A stretch of DNA of 64,000 nucleotides from Pieris napi (Eukaryota; Arthropoda; Insecta; Lepidoptera; Pieridae). The DNA lies in assembly GCF_905475465.1 (NCBI RefSeq), contig NC_062252.1, forward strand, positions 3,968,001 through 4,032,000, in the 5' to 3' direction. The notes under the pieces were generated by a model. The model was not told where the DNA came from. It saw nothing but the letters and a program-made list of their open reading frames with translations, and made no database searches. The position numbers and the translations under genes were made by a program. Within the stretch, counting starts at the first letter, position 1; each line of letters starts with the position of its first letter. Shown in pieces: positions 10,301 to 25,300 of the stretch.

Positions 10301-13300
10301 CGTTAACCATTGTCGACAACGGATTGAAGGCGTAGTGGAAGTGTATCCAATTCAATCTACTACCCGTAGATTGAATTGGAAGCTTGCTTCGGGCCTTGGA
10401 GTTAGAGTAAAAAAAACCATTAAAGCAAAGGAACAGATAAAAAAACTAGATAAGTGACCCACACGAACAAGAGACCAATAGCTAGACAAACTCTTCGAAG
10501 TATGCAAAGCATCACTGAATCAGCCTGAATAACTTTGTACGGAAATAATATGTTAAGAAGCGAGTGTATTTGGAACTAAACAGAAGCACAAACACCCGTT
10601 TTACGAATAGAACATGCGTAGACAACAATGTTGCTTACTAAGTAGTAAGCAACATAGTTAAGTACTTACTTACAAAGTTGTCAGAAAGAAAGATGAGATT
10701 AACTTGTATACTTGACGAAACTATCACTAACTTCGTATTAAGGCCGCAGTTTCTAATACAGAAACAATAAATTTTCCAAACATTCTTACAGTTCACTATA
10801 CAAAACTTTTCGAATTAGTATTACGCAATATTATCACAATAATTTATTAGTATAAATAAGGTTTTGATTACTAATAAAAAAAATAACATAAGATAAGGAC
10901 ATTAAGTGTAAATACGAAGGAGATTAAAACAAATAAACATACGAAACGAATATCCAAGTGGCAAAACTCGTTCTTTCTTGCTTCCCGAGGGATTAGCGAC
11001 AGTGTGAAATCTAACCAAAACAAAAACAACAGTCATTTGTTTAGTATGTGCTTTTCACATACACCAAAATTTGCCTTTTTGATTTATTTTTATTAAGTGT
11101 AAATCTGACGTGTAAAAAAAGTCTAGTGATTAGTAAGTGCTTCTAAGAATAGGTTCTAATACTGGATGGGCCATAAAATATGCACTATTGAATTTTTATA
11201 TAGAATTGTAGTGCTAAGTTAGGAATGTCTAAAAAACTACGCTCGTTCTACGTCATTCAATGACAAAAGACAAAATGGCGCATTTTGTTTGATTGTGGTG
11301 AATGACATCTTTAGTTCATTCGCAGGTCACGCGACAAGATTTAGCTTTGTTCGTTTGACATTGAAACGGGCACTTTTGTGTTTTGTTTTACATTTTTAAC
11401 ATTAATGCTAAAAATGTAAAACTAGTAGAATTAGTGGATTTTTTAAATGTTCTGTGCGGGTTCAGTTTCATACATTTTGCGCTAAAATATGTAGTAAAAC
11501 ACAAACTTGTGTGCTGAAGCAGAAGCACTCTCACTTGTATTTTATATTTTTTCTTACCTTTTGCAGAAGCATTTATTATCTGGATTGGCACTTTTGGAGG
11601 CTAGCATAGATGAATCTACTTCATAGTAGTAAGTGCTCATGTTCATAAAAGCACGCTGTCCGACCAGGGACACGAAGATTGATCTGAAAATATTTTATCA
11701 AGTTATTAGTAGTTATTCAATTTTTTTTTGCCACCCATTTTAGGTGCGTTGACGGCCGTTGAGGGTGGAGTATGCTCTCTTTTTAAGGCTGCTTGTAAAA
11801 GATAAAATTTAACAAAAGGCTTTTATTATCATATACATGAATTCAAATAATGCAATTATTTACCTTATTAATACTAAGATAGATTATTACAGAATTTCAT
11901 TAATTGCATTTACTTGAAGTAATCCGACTAATTTCAAAGTTTTCTTGCGAGATTTGCCGCCGATATTTTACTGAAAGTTTTGACACGGAATGACCATTCA
12001 GGATTCAACCTGCGATCGATCAAGCAATTTGTAGTTGGTATTAAAAAAAAGCAACATGGCGCGTAACCGAAAACGCGTGACGATTTTTTACATAAATTTC
12101 TCCCATACAAAAACATTCAAACATCTATTTCGATAAAAAGTGCAACATCTTAATAATGTGAGTATAGTTTGTAATATTACGTTTGTTATATAAGTTATAA
12201 GAACCCTGATACCTTAAACCCTTTACGTTTTTTTAAAGCGATAACAATAATTTTTACATGTTTTTTTTTATTTTTTATCCCCGGCTGAGACAAACATCGA
12301 TGTGATGAGCATTTGGTGTTGTGCTTAGGTCTTGGGTGTTTAAATATGTATTTATATGTCTATCTATCTATAATATGTATGTATATCCATTGCCTAGTAC
12401 CCACAACACAAGCTTCACCAGCTTAGCATGGGACTAGGTCAATAATGGTGTGAATTGTCCAATCAAAAAAAAAAAACAGTATAGCTAACTAGTATTAGTA
12501 TAAAATTCTGCGCGAGAGTATTTAATGATAGGAAGAAAATTCAATGAATAGCGACGAGGAATCTCAAAGATATTAAAAACATACTTTTAACTGGATCTAA
12601 TAAAAAAAAATCTGCTTTAAATTACAATAGACTAAACTAAAAGTTAGCGTCGCAAAACATTACTTTCGTTTTATTCTTAGCAAAACTCTATTACAACGGT
12701 ACCTCAGTCGTTCGTTCATTCATTTGAGATATTTCAAAGAAAAATAATAATTTATTTATTTTCCCCTATAATAGATCTAGATTACTAATACGATAGAACT
12801 ACACATTCAAAAATACAGTTGTACAAACAAAAAGGTCTACCTCGAAAGAAACCTTATTAATTACATGTATCGCCTCGCTAACGTAGTCCCAGTCTCACCA
12901 TTATATCCACATTATGCGACCCGCTAGTATCCTAAATAGGTACGCTGATATAGCAAGCTCTCTTCTGAGGCGTAGCTGGTCATATCCCACCATACCTCTT
13001 GTACGGGTTAATTTATTTTGTACTCGCTTTAATATAGCTTCATATGTGGGCCACACCATTCCATTGCAGTATACAATACCGTCTTCACCATAAGGGCAAA
13101 TGGGGCCCGTGCCCAGGGCCCACATTCCCAGGGGGCCCCGTAGGACCGACAATTTCTTTCCCTTATTCTTTCTTTATTTATTCTCAAAACATTTTTGTCG
13201 GGCACATTACACTTTTTTCACAAAAAAGTTATCAGAAGGTATTTACAAGGCATATACTACGCCATTACATCGATAACTGCGCCTATTCCTACTGTACTAA

Positions 13301-16300
13301 TTAATAAGGATATAATAGAAGACTCAACAGAAATCTTGAAAGAAACCGTTATCGTAATCGTAACCAAAAAACCAGCAGCATTCTAATATCATTAATGACA
13401 TAATATATCATACTGTATTTGATGAGCTAAATGGTCATACTTAGTCATTTTTTTTGTAATGATAATGATACCTGCAAATTTGTGGCTCGAAGTAATACAA
13501 TCTACTCGGTACATTATTTTCGTTTATCGGTGGATAGATGGAGCCATCTGAGCCATTTATCATCCCGCAGTAGTTATCCATCCATTGGTCCATGGATGGT
13601 TTGTCCTGGTACGAGAGGATGTGGCCAAGTTCGTTGATGTTCTGCGTGCCTCGTACCATTTCGTATGGGCCCGATTCTGTTCTGTTTAACTGAAATGAGA
13701 TTTATGATAGCAAGGTTCGTTAGCCCGAGTAGATTTAAAGAAAAATTTTCGAATTTATTACATTTTTCGAGTGACTGCTTTGCATTCGATGTCAGCGTAA
13801 TGTATTATATTTGCATTAATATTTGTTACGGCTGTATTGTAATAGCAAAGTTCCTAGAATAATTTAAATACCTACGGCGGCAATTACGATTATAATCTCA
13901 TCAGACAATAATTATTTAGTACATAACAATAACGGAAGTATAGAAATGACCTCCAAAGTTCTAGTTCTGTTAACATTTATGAATAAAGATTTGTACTCTT
14001 TTAATAGTGATTTTAATTGAAATTTTAGTTTAGTGTAAAACATATTTATAAAATGCCGCAAAGGTACTTTAGATTATTTTATACAAATTAACAATTTTAT
14101 TAGAAACTGATTAGTTAATCCAATTTGATGCCGTGACCATGTCACGAGAGGGTCAGCACATCGCAGTGTCAGTATGACATACTCATTTAAATTATTTCTT
14201 TGGTACTTTTTGATAGTCTCTCTGCATTGCAAATATTCCACTAAGTTGGCGAGTAAAGGTCAAAAATCATTATGACAGTTGTTTATACCTAGCTTTCCAT
14301 GTTATCATGGTACCCATAAAATGGTCACTAATTGCACACCACACAAATAAAACATTTCCTTTTTGTTGGTATTTTCAGAGAGCGCTAATTATGTGTAATT
14401 TTTTTTTACAAACTTACATGATCGAACAGTGCGAAATAAAATCCATTCCCTTCTTTTGCTGGTCTCATTACTTGAGGAGTGTCTGCTTTGATTTTCCCGC
14501 ATATTAAAGCTGGAATAATAAGTCATAAAAATATCAAAATATAATTTACGCAACTAAATGTACACTATAAAGTCACTACAAGAAATATGATTCTAAATTT
14601 ACATTTACTGCCAGATCTCAGATCATGGGCGCAGAGAAGAACTGACAATTGATCTCTCCGTCACTCTTAAATCGCTTAAGTTTTTTTTTTGCATAATTTT
14701 TGTAGTCTGCAGATTTTACATCATGCTACTCGTTGCATGTTTAGAAGTTAATTGTTAAAATCAACAAAAAACAAAGAATTAATAAATAAGGGATAAGTAA
14801 AAAATAAATAACTTTTGTCGATGTAAATTTAAAATCAAAATAAACGAACATTTGTTCGTAGTCTTTACATTTTTTGGCGCCTGATTCTCCTCATTTAATC
14901 CGTCTTCGACGTTGGAAGATTTAATGAAAATTTGAGCTTTATGACACACAATCGAATGATATTTGTTAGCAAGTAAATTGGGAAAATTACGTTTTGGTGG
15001 CCATTGATGTATATATAATGATATTCATTGTGAGCCTCTGTATGAATTCTCTTGGGTGTCCTGGCTGGGATTTCGAATCGATGGCATGGCCATTATACAT
15101 TAGACCACATAAGGTAGGTTACGGCCCTCTATATACACCGTTACACATACTCACACACCCACATATATTCACACAACCATTTGTTTTTTACTTTAGTAGT
15201 ACAGTCGTAGTATCTAGTCATCTATATAAAGCTGAACATTTTCTATCCACTAAGAAGGTTGTTGACCTGTTACCATGGACTCCTATTGTCCTATTACCAC
15301 CCTCTCACAAATATGGTCAACACTTGGAGTATGTAAACTTAAAATGCAAAATTAAGAACAGGCAAATTAACTTATTATTATTTGCAAGTCTTAATCTATA
15401 TAGTTTCCATCATGATTGATGATGTTAGACTTACTCTAGAAGTTGATCAACTCTAGATAGAGAGTGCCATTAAATGCGTTTCAAGTTTATCACCTATTCG
15501 ATACGCGTTGTGAGTTTATTGGAAAAGGATAATCGTTAGTAACACGCGTTTTCCGAAGCTTGTTAGGATAATCTTTTTATAGAAAATGGGATCTACAAAT
15601 AAATGTTACTAAGGAAAATAAGTAAAACTTTCGTATTTGAAACGTGTCAGATGTGTCATAATGTGTCTGAATTTACTATAAAGATTTCTATTGTGTCATT
15701 CATTGCACAATGAGAAGTAAATATAAAGCCGTGTAACCGTCTATCGTGGCTTGACATTATTTTAGGTCTGGACACGTCTGTATTACTACTGCTATAGATA
15801 TAGGGTACGATCCAGAGTCGAGTAGCGCAAACTCCTCTTATAGATGCCCTGTCCTTAAGGAAATTCCATCACACGGCTCATCCTTCTGAGACAATTCGTT
15901 TAGGATCGCCGCCATTAAATTGTGGAATAGGCTGCCGACTCCATACGATTGGTTACCTCCCTAACATCTTTTAAAACACTTCTACATAAAAATTTCTTAT
16001 ACATATATTAACCATATCCTATCCTGCTCAATCGTGACTTTTGTAATTCTTGTATTTCTTATTCGTTTGTATTGCATCGCAATTCATGAATCTATGTATG
16101 CTTTTTAGTTTATTTTATTAATTTTTTGTATTATTTTAGATTAAGGTGATTTTATTATTGCGATGCTACAATTTTTTTTTATAAGATTTGGTTACGCACT
16201 TTATACATATTTCTTTTTTTTTTATTTTGTTTCTCACTAGGGTTGCCTGGAAGATATCGTTTGTTAGCGATAAGGCCACCCGTTGTATTCCATATATATC

Positions 16301-19300
16301 CCTATATATAATAAAATTAATAAATTATGACTCCCTTATGTCAAGAACTTTGGATATCACACGGAAGTCATGCTTAGTGATTAATGTTTTCGAAGACATA
16401 TAAAGTAGAAGTGTACAATTTTGTAAGCTTTGTTTTCTTACCTTTAAATTGTACCTTATATTTAATCAACAATAAACAATCAAACATGCTGTTACTAACT
16501 CTCGCGTTTTTACTGAATCTAAATGAGTCAGATACTAATAGACTGCCTAATATAGCAGAAAAAGAACATGAGAAATGGTCATAGGTTTGTATCATGCAGC
16601 ATGCCCAACTGGTATTTAGATTGACTACTATTGCTTACCTAGTGCGGAGTGGTTTAGTGAGCAATTTAAATACATTCCATCGAAGAATAGATCCCTTGCC
16701 TTGATCTTAATGAACGGTGTTCCATCAGTACTAAAGAAGCCAGACATCGCATCGTTCAGCATCGGCATAATTCCTGGCATCAGATCATGTGCTGTTAGAA
16801 TAGCATTCTGAAATAGTGTTTGAATTGTGTGAATATTAAAGGCACAATCTATATATATAAAAGAAAGTCGTGTTTGTTACAACACTTATAACTCGAGAAC
16901 GGCTGGACCGATTGCCATGGTTTTTGATTTGTTGGATTTGTTTCCGTCCCGAATAGCAGAATAAGCAATAAAATATCGGATAAGTTATCGAATAACAATA
17001 AATAAATTAATTAATTTTACGAATGCAAAAACCATATGGTGCCATCTGTTGACAAAACTACGCATCATTTTACGTCGAATTCGTGTCAGTTCAAGAAATT
17101 CCGATCTTGAGCTGAATGAGGAGATGCATAACCATGCTTTGATCCTGATCAAAAGATGTTGGATATCAGAAAGTGCTTAACATGCAGTATCGCCATATTG
17201 ACGCTAGAGAGAAGATGCCTAATGTGTAAAACTGCCATTCTTCTTTCGCAATGGCAAGCAATAAAACATTTCTGTATTTGCAAAAAAGTTGTATTAATGT
17301 AATACTTAACATTAATGAAATCCTAAAATAAGTTAAATTAAAGTAACAACGATATTATAAGGTTTAATTATAAACTTATAATATAATAATCATTATGTTG
17401 GTATTTATAACAGACTATTTATTGTGTTTTTACTGTTAGCAATTTTTTTCAATTTACATTTCTACATAATTTTTTGTGTCTAATAAATTAACACCATTAA
17501 TTAATGTAATTATTATAATTATTGATCATTGTTATAGTCAATAGTGCCGTTTCACCTTGACGCCTAGCGTTCTACAACGCACTATTTAAGCAATTTCTCG
17601 CCGCGCACAACAATAGTATGCACCGTTACGACTTAGGGACCTAAAAGGCTAACAACTGACTTGATTCCTGGCGATGCAGGTATCCATAGGCGGTTAGAAC
17701 TTTACTTTATGTGAACCGCCTGTTCGTTTGCCTGCTTTCACATAAAAAGGCTCAGACAGAGCTATAGATAGCAGGGATTTAATTTGACATGGAATGCTAG
17801 TTGGGAGAGATCTATGGAGTCATAATACACTACCTATGAGGTTGGATGGTGGGTACTATCGAAAGACCCAAAGAGCATTTATAGTTGAGGTCATATTGGA
17901 GCACATATTTTTATTACTGTGTGATTGTCTTTTACGACATATTAGTGACTTAAAAAACATTCAATAAACAACGTAATAATATAATTATGAATTGGCGATT
18001 AGGATAAATTATTCTCAGGAAGTATGGTAATTAATGTGGGAAAATTAGATACAAAGAGTAATTATTCATTGATGCTTAAACCTTAGGAAAACCTTGGGCA
18101 CGTAAATTTAGCGAGTTTCAACTTTGTAAAATAAACAATAAATTTTATTTGAAGCAAATAATTCAAATTTGCAAATCTAATTCCCGATCGCATAATTTCA
18201 CGAAATTCAACTGTCACGTTGCGAGATTTGAGATGATTGATTCATGTTACTTAACACCGCCGCTTTTGTCTATTGGCTCCCAATTGAATTGATGTTTATA
18301 ATTCGTGTATTAAGTTATTTATAGACCCACTATGTCAAAAACATATTAAAAACTGATGAAATGAAAAATTCTGTAATTATATATTCATAATTGCCAAACC
18401 TTACTTTGTTTAAAACACTAAACATTTGAAATTCAGTCATCTAAATTTGTTTTATTTTTCAGCCTCATTGTAATAAATAGCAAAATCTATTACAATTTAA
18501 ATTTTTCATCAATTAGTCATATAATTTATACCAGTGGTGGTACAAGCTTTTAAAGTCTGGGCCTCAGATCTCTTTATCAATTTCGTGATAAATTGTTTTT
18601 TCTAGGTCTAAGGAACGTCTCCTTCCTTCACCATACGATCGACTGTTAAATACGCTTAACTCAAGTATGAGAGTCGCACTTTGAAACCACTAGGCAAACA
18701 CTGCTCTATATATTGTATATAAGTTATATATTCAAAGATAGGGAATCAGCTTCTATAGACAACAACTACATCTAAATAAACTAGAATTTTTCCTCGTCTA
18801 AATATTCATAAATTCGCGAATCGCGTCTCATACTGTCAAACTCGTTAGGCGTGTCATTTATCTAATATACCTAATATTAGATACGAAAATATTAATCAAA
18901 TTATATATAAAGCTTCTGTACGTATGAGGTAAATACATTAATTAATTAAAAAAGTCTTTTATTTCATGCATTATATCTGAAACGTTAGTGTCACGATAAA
19001 ATATTGAAGTCTTAGGGTCTGTTTCACAATGTACGGATAAGTTCTACATAAGTTCCAAATTAGCTCTTTATTACTTATTGGTAGGATAAACACTATTGTT
19101 GCGTTTCACGACTTGCACATAAAGTCCATCATAAGTTATGAGTCCGACGAAGTGTCAAATAGCACAATTTATATTCCAAATTATTTATGTGTTGCATAGA
19201 TAGCTATTTGGTACTTTATCGATACATTTACCCTTACAATTTACGAATAATAAATATCATGTGAAAATGTGATAAATTTACAGAAATTATTCCGAATTCG

Positions 19301-22300
19301 TTGTTGTATTAAACTTACCATATAAGAATAGTTTATAACTGTGAGTTCTTCGTCCTCTGAAAGAGACCCTGACGCTTCTTGGTCATACACAAACGATTTC
19401 TTCATGGTGTATTTGATGGTATCGTTCTCACCGTATCCCAGAATAGTCCGTTCGCGATATTCCCTTAAAAAGGAAATATTTAGATTAAAAACTCTATCAA
19501 AAATCATTGCAATCAAAAGTTTTTCTTATGACTTAGATAAATAAGATTAGGTTGAATGAAAACGTTTATAATACAGTGGAGCTAGAATCTCCCCCAATTT
19601 TTACATAATTATGCAATCAAATTAAAGCTAGCCACTTTTTACGGCTTGCTGTAACATTTCTCTTTATTTTTTATTATTTTTTGCGGTCTCTTTGTTGCTC
19701 AACTACTAATTAAATTTCCCTGCAATATCAGCAACTAAGTTTTTAGTTTAGAGAGTTGTATTTAGTAATTAATCTTTTAACATCGTTTTGTTTAAATCCA
19801 GTAAAAGTAGGAAATTAAACAGTAAGAAACAAAAAGTGCATTACATACACATATATTTTAGCAATATAAAGAATATAAAAGTGTAAGTGTAATTGTAAAC
19901 TCTTTATAATGAATTTCAAGGGACTGTGCAGGTTTATTTCTTATAGGGAGGGAAGAATTAATGTTTGGATGGGTATTAGGTTAAACCAAATAAATCTAAC
20001 TCAGTTTTACGGTATAGAGAAGTTCGTTATAACGAATGAAGTTATAGAGATATTACACTGTATTTCATTCTGCAAAGGTCCGAGGATCATCTTCTGCTTC
20101 ATTCAACTTTTTTTAATAATCAGTTTTGAAAACGGTGATAGGTTATATGATCACTGTCAACAGTATTGTCTAACGCCCACTAAAAACTGAGTAGAGAGAG
20201 GGAAAAGCGTCTAGAAAGAGGAGGAACCTGCCTACGCTGCCGTATGTGTGAGAGAAAGGGAAGCTCTGGCGCCGTAACGCCTTACGTAACGAAGAGGTTT
20301 ACCGTTTAAAAACTGCATTGTTTTAAACTATTCTGTCTCTTTTCAATATATATAAACTATTTTCAATAATAGATAAAATAATACTCAAATTCAAAGAGTA
20401 ACTCGACTAACATAGTTTTTATTAAAGGTTTGTTTTAAAAATTCGAAGCTACAATCACTATCATAACGTCATCCCTTAGAAAGCGCTGACTAAGTTATTC
20501 CGACCGCTAAGGAGTAAGGTAAGGTATTATCTTAGAACATGTATATACATATTCTCGAACTTAGACAACCACTTCAACTTCTGGTCTTCGGGCCAATCAG
20601 CGGTTAGACTTCCCCAAATTAGGTGGTAGAAAACCTTTGTATAAAATCCAATGATAAAATCGTAAAAAATTTCTTTATTAAATAAGTTTAATTAATAATT
20701 TAGCACCATAAATAGTTTCACAATGATTATCATACAATACAACTAGCAAATTTTTAGATTTGTATTGTCTTCTGTTAGATGCTGTATTAATTAAAAAAAT
20801 AAATAGTTTCGCTTCGTTGAAAATGCACTCAAGGGAAATTTCTATTTAAGTTTTGCTGCTGAATTCTTTATTTAACCAATTGTATGTAATGTTAAAATAG
20901 TGTTGGCTTAGTGGCATCATCCCTGAGGTCGTGCGTTCGAATTACGGCTGTGCTCCAATGGAATTTCTATGTGCACAATTAGCACTTGCTCCTACGGTGC
21001 AATTAAAAAATAAAACAATCCATGACATGTGTCAGACACAAAAAGCTGATCACCTAATTATCTATATAGTAAAAAAATCTCGAAGAAACTGTATCTGGTC
21101 AAGGCCCGTTTAGGGTTGTAGCGCCACTGGATTATTATTATTTAAATTATTATATATTACTAGCTGACCAAGCAAACATTTGTTCTGGCATGTATATTAT
21201 TTCTAGGAAACATTTTTTTAGTTTAATAAAAATAACTATCTACAATAATAAAAAATAGGGGTTGATCGTACAGGGGTGAAAATTTAAGGTTGTATGTATT
21301 TTTTAATGGCATGTTATAAAAAAAATATTTATTTTTATTTTTACCCTTACCACTCAGGGGTATGAAAAATAGATAATAGCCGATTCTCAGACCTACTGAA
21401 TATGCATATAAAATTTGATAACACAACGTTAGTAAGGAGCTGCAATCATTACACCATGTTCCACATGACATGTTAAGTATTAAATAATAATAAAATAAAT
21501 TAAAAACTAGATTTGTTCTCTATCAGCAGGAGGCATGGTGAATTAGGAGCACGCACTTACATTCTTGTGGGAACAATACCCTAATACATAGTCGAAATAT
21601 CTAACATCACCGCATACACGAATTCAAGTATGACCAGTCACCACAAGTAGCACCCGTTCACGAGTATGACGCATGGCCATCGGCCCCCTCACCATATTTT
21701 AGGGAGAGAGACAACCCGACGCATGGACGCCGCCACAAGCAATGAAATTTAAGCGAGCATGACGATGCTTGAAATGTAAACTTGGCTACATAAGAAAATA
21801 ATAATAATACTAATATTCTATCTATTTAGATGTGCACCGCTCTTGCTGCGTTACCGATAAACTAACCAACAGAAAGCGACGCAAGTGGATCTGGCTAGGC
21901 CATAAACTCCGAACACATTCTAATCATATCCCAAGCAGGCTATTTTTTTGAGCAAGCAGATTTGAACCCATATTATTGCGGAAAGGTGGCCGTCCTAAGA
22001 AAACCTTGTGACGTGACAGATGAGGCAAAGATACACGGAAAGACTTGAGCGAGGCACAAGACGTAACGTTATGGAGGATAACTGCGGATGCCCCTTGCCC
22101 CATTAAGTCGTAAGACGTTAAGTCAAGTACCTATCGGTATCTAAATTTTATAGTTATCATTATTGTTATATGGAGATTAAGTCGTTACTATGATACCAGT
22201 AGTAACTTTAATCCACTCTTTAAAAGGCCGATCTAAATTATATCTGATGGTTCTTAACAAAACACAGTTTTATCTCGAGAGAAATACTATACGAACTTTA

Positions 22301-25300
22301 TTTGTCATACATAAAAAAGCCAGTCAAGCCGTTTCGCTTTAATTAAATACACTGTGACACGAGAGTTAAATATATCCATCGCAATATACTGTACGACAGA
22401 TTTATGAATAATTAAACGACATCCTTTGAAAATCATTTAAATCAAGAAGCTTCTCTTACTTTAAAAATATTTGTTCAACTGATATACGAATATTCTAATA
22501 CTGCTAAAAAGCATTCAATAATAATTTTACTCTCATGATCAAAAATAAACATTTCGACACAAGAATGCCTCTTTAAATTTACTCCCTGTACAATAACAAA
22601 TACTAAATGATAACAAAATCGAGAGATACCGTTTGGCGTTGTAGTTTCGAATCCTCTATATCCAATATTATACCACTGGATAGCTAAAAGATCAAAGTAT
22701 TTATGACGATAAGCGAAAAAAGTAAAAGTTTGATTTGTTATTAGTAAAACTTTTGACTCGGAGAAGCAACGATGTTGGTATAAGTTTTAACCATCAGCTG
22801 TCGTCGAAATCTATCGACACCGTGACCGCACGCACACCCCATTTTTTTAACAACTTTATTATTAAAAGAATTACACGAGATCTGATAGTTCTATTATGTT
22901 CTTCTAAGCTCAGAATGTGTCCTTAATGTGGGCTTGAATGGGCCCTTAAATTTATCAAATACGGCAATATTGTGAATTTTTAAATGAACATGAAAGAACA
23001 TATTAATAGTAAGAATCATAACCAAACATATAATACAAGAACATGGATTGTTATATTATAAGCATAAGGCACTGCAGGCATAAATCATATACATAGGAAG
23101 AAGATGATGCAAAATTAAATATTAAACCTTTCTGTTAAAATATTATCTTTAATGTCTAATTTATTCTACGGCATTAAACCAGTAAAATGATAACACTTAA
23201 TAAGGGCATCTGTCTACTGAAGTGCAAAACTACGACTAATAAAAAACAAAATTCTAAAAAACAAACATATAGAAATCGAGTCAAATAATAAAACCATTGA
23301 ATTATTTAAGTATTAACGGCATACAGATTTACGCAAAAAAGATATGCCACCCGAAATGTTTAATTCAATTGGAAGCTTATCTCGAATATCCGTAAACGTT
23401 AAAAAAATATTTAAAGAACATCTTAGTAAAAAATTCCCAATTAAATTTTAATGAAAACTATTCATCAAATTTATAAGAATATATTAAAACGCGTTAAATA
23501 TTATAATGTTTCGAGTGTGTCGTTATTTCGTTTCCTTAGCCAGATTTCTGTTATACAGGTGTCTTATAAATCGACATCTAAGGCACTAGCCACCCACTCC
23601 AACTACCACCCAAATCCCTCGCTTTCGGCTTGACGTTGATTTATGGGGCACATGAAAATCAAACAATGCAATTTAACTCTCTTAACTATCAATGTTAGAG
23701 GCAAAAGGAAAATTTTGATTTCTACAAAACATATTTTCTAAATATTACCGTGAATAATGTTTTTCCTTCTTACTTGTATACAAAAGGTCCAACTTCCTGG
23801 AGTACAGGCTTCTTTCCAGCCATTATATCATCAACGTTGGTAACGTTAAACACGTGGACTTTGAAAAACAGCGGAAATGGAATTTTGCGCCATTTCTCAA
23901 ACATCATCGAGTCGTTGTCCAATTGTACGCTCTGAAATAAACAGTAATGGTTAGTGGCATAAATGATTCGAAGGTAAAATATTTACTTAAAAGTATACAA
24001 AAAAACACAATCATTTAAATAAAAAATGGGCCAACTGAGCTATGCTAAGTGCTTATGCTGTCATCGGCACCACTACCTTAGTCAGCCCATACTATCATGA
24101 CCACGTACCAGTTACCCACGTACTAGATGCATAGAACATTTATTAGCTATTTGACAATTGACAATCTGAATGATTTTATGTTATTGAAGTGAAACTTCTT
24201 TATCGGGGTTGGAAAAAAATTTAGTGTAACATTTTTTCGTTACGCGTCTCATTTTTCCGTTACGCGCCATCTTTTGAAGTGAAACTTCTTTATCGACGTA
24301 TGGGAGAAATTTTGTAGCAGGTTACGCGCCATGTTACTTTTTGAAATCAAACTTCTTTATCGGCGTTGGAACATTTGTCACATTTTTCGGTTACGCGCCA
24401 TCTTTTTCTTGTCCCTACCACGGTTGATCCGAAAAGATTCGAAGCCATTAGTAACAAAAATATATAATAACGATAACAATGATAGTAATACTAATAAGTC
24501 TATTACAATTAAAGAAATTCTGTAATAATCTTAGTACTACATAGTAGTACAGTAATAAGTTAAAATGAAATAATTGTATTTGTGTTCATGTCTATGATAA
24601 AAAAAGCCTTTTGTTAAGCTTTATCTAATTTAACTTTATTTAACCAATTTCTGTAAAGTTGCATATAGTAGATCATTTTTCGAAAAATAAGGTCATAAAG
24701 AAGTTTCACTTCTTACGTGTGTACACCTAGTACACGCACACATTTTTTTTGTGGTTGTTATGTTACTAGTAACTGGAAGAACTATGTTTCTGGAAACGAT
24801 TTAAATTGTTGCATTAGGTTATCATTATTTCTCGCAGTTTAAATCACATATTTTAACTAACATAATAGAGGAGCTTAGAAACAAAAGGTGACATTTACGT
24901 ATTCAGCTTAACTCGTTTTATTTTATATAAGAACTTTATTATTAAAAGAATGATAAACATGATACCAGATAGTTTTATTATAGGTTTAGATCTCTTTATC
25001 TTTATCAACTTTAAAAGGTGTCTAATTTCGTAGAAATCTCATTAATTAATAATAACTAAATGTGAAATTTTTTCAGTACATACGTCCAACGCTGATAAAG
25101 TCGTATAAAAATGGATACATTTGCTGACAAAATGTATTGATTTTGATTTCTTCCATTGTATGTTGATTAAATCGTAATCGTTAAAACGTATATGCATAGA
25201 AAAGAAACTTGTGAGAAATAGAATTGAAGCACTAGTCAAAACTTTCAGAAACTATACATTTCAAAGCATTGAAGAAGAAAGGGGTAAAAATCTATTAAAG

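Larger units (their letters stand above)
9673..11557 (-). other. SNMP2 intron 7
   Basis: GTAAG donor and CAG acceptor. Mostly AT-rich filler with two perfect hairpins at 10346-10380 and 10628-10655. The open frame at 9818-10051 has no support. Confidence 0.8.
19464..23773 (-). other. SNMP2 intron 2
   Basis: GTAAGAAG donor and TTAAG acceptor. Contains a plus-oriented SINE (20888-21145), a GGCAGCTAGT-family copy (21163-21475) and an RTE-like LINE fragment (21835-22120). The sequence 20459-20640 loosely resembles 53466-53600. Confidence 0.75.

Noticed and set aside
14994..15419. 141-codon open frame in SNMP2 intron 4
   Set aside because: Lies between two well-supported exons on the other strand and has no domain-like features.
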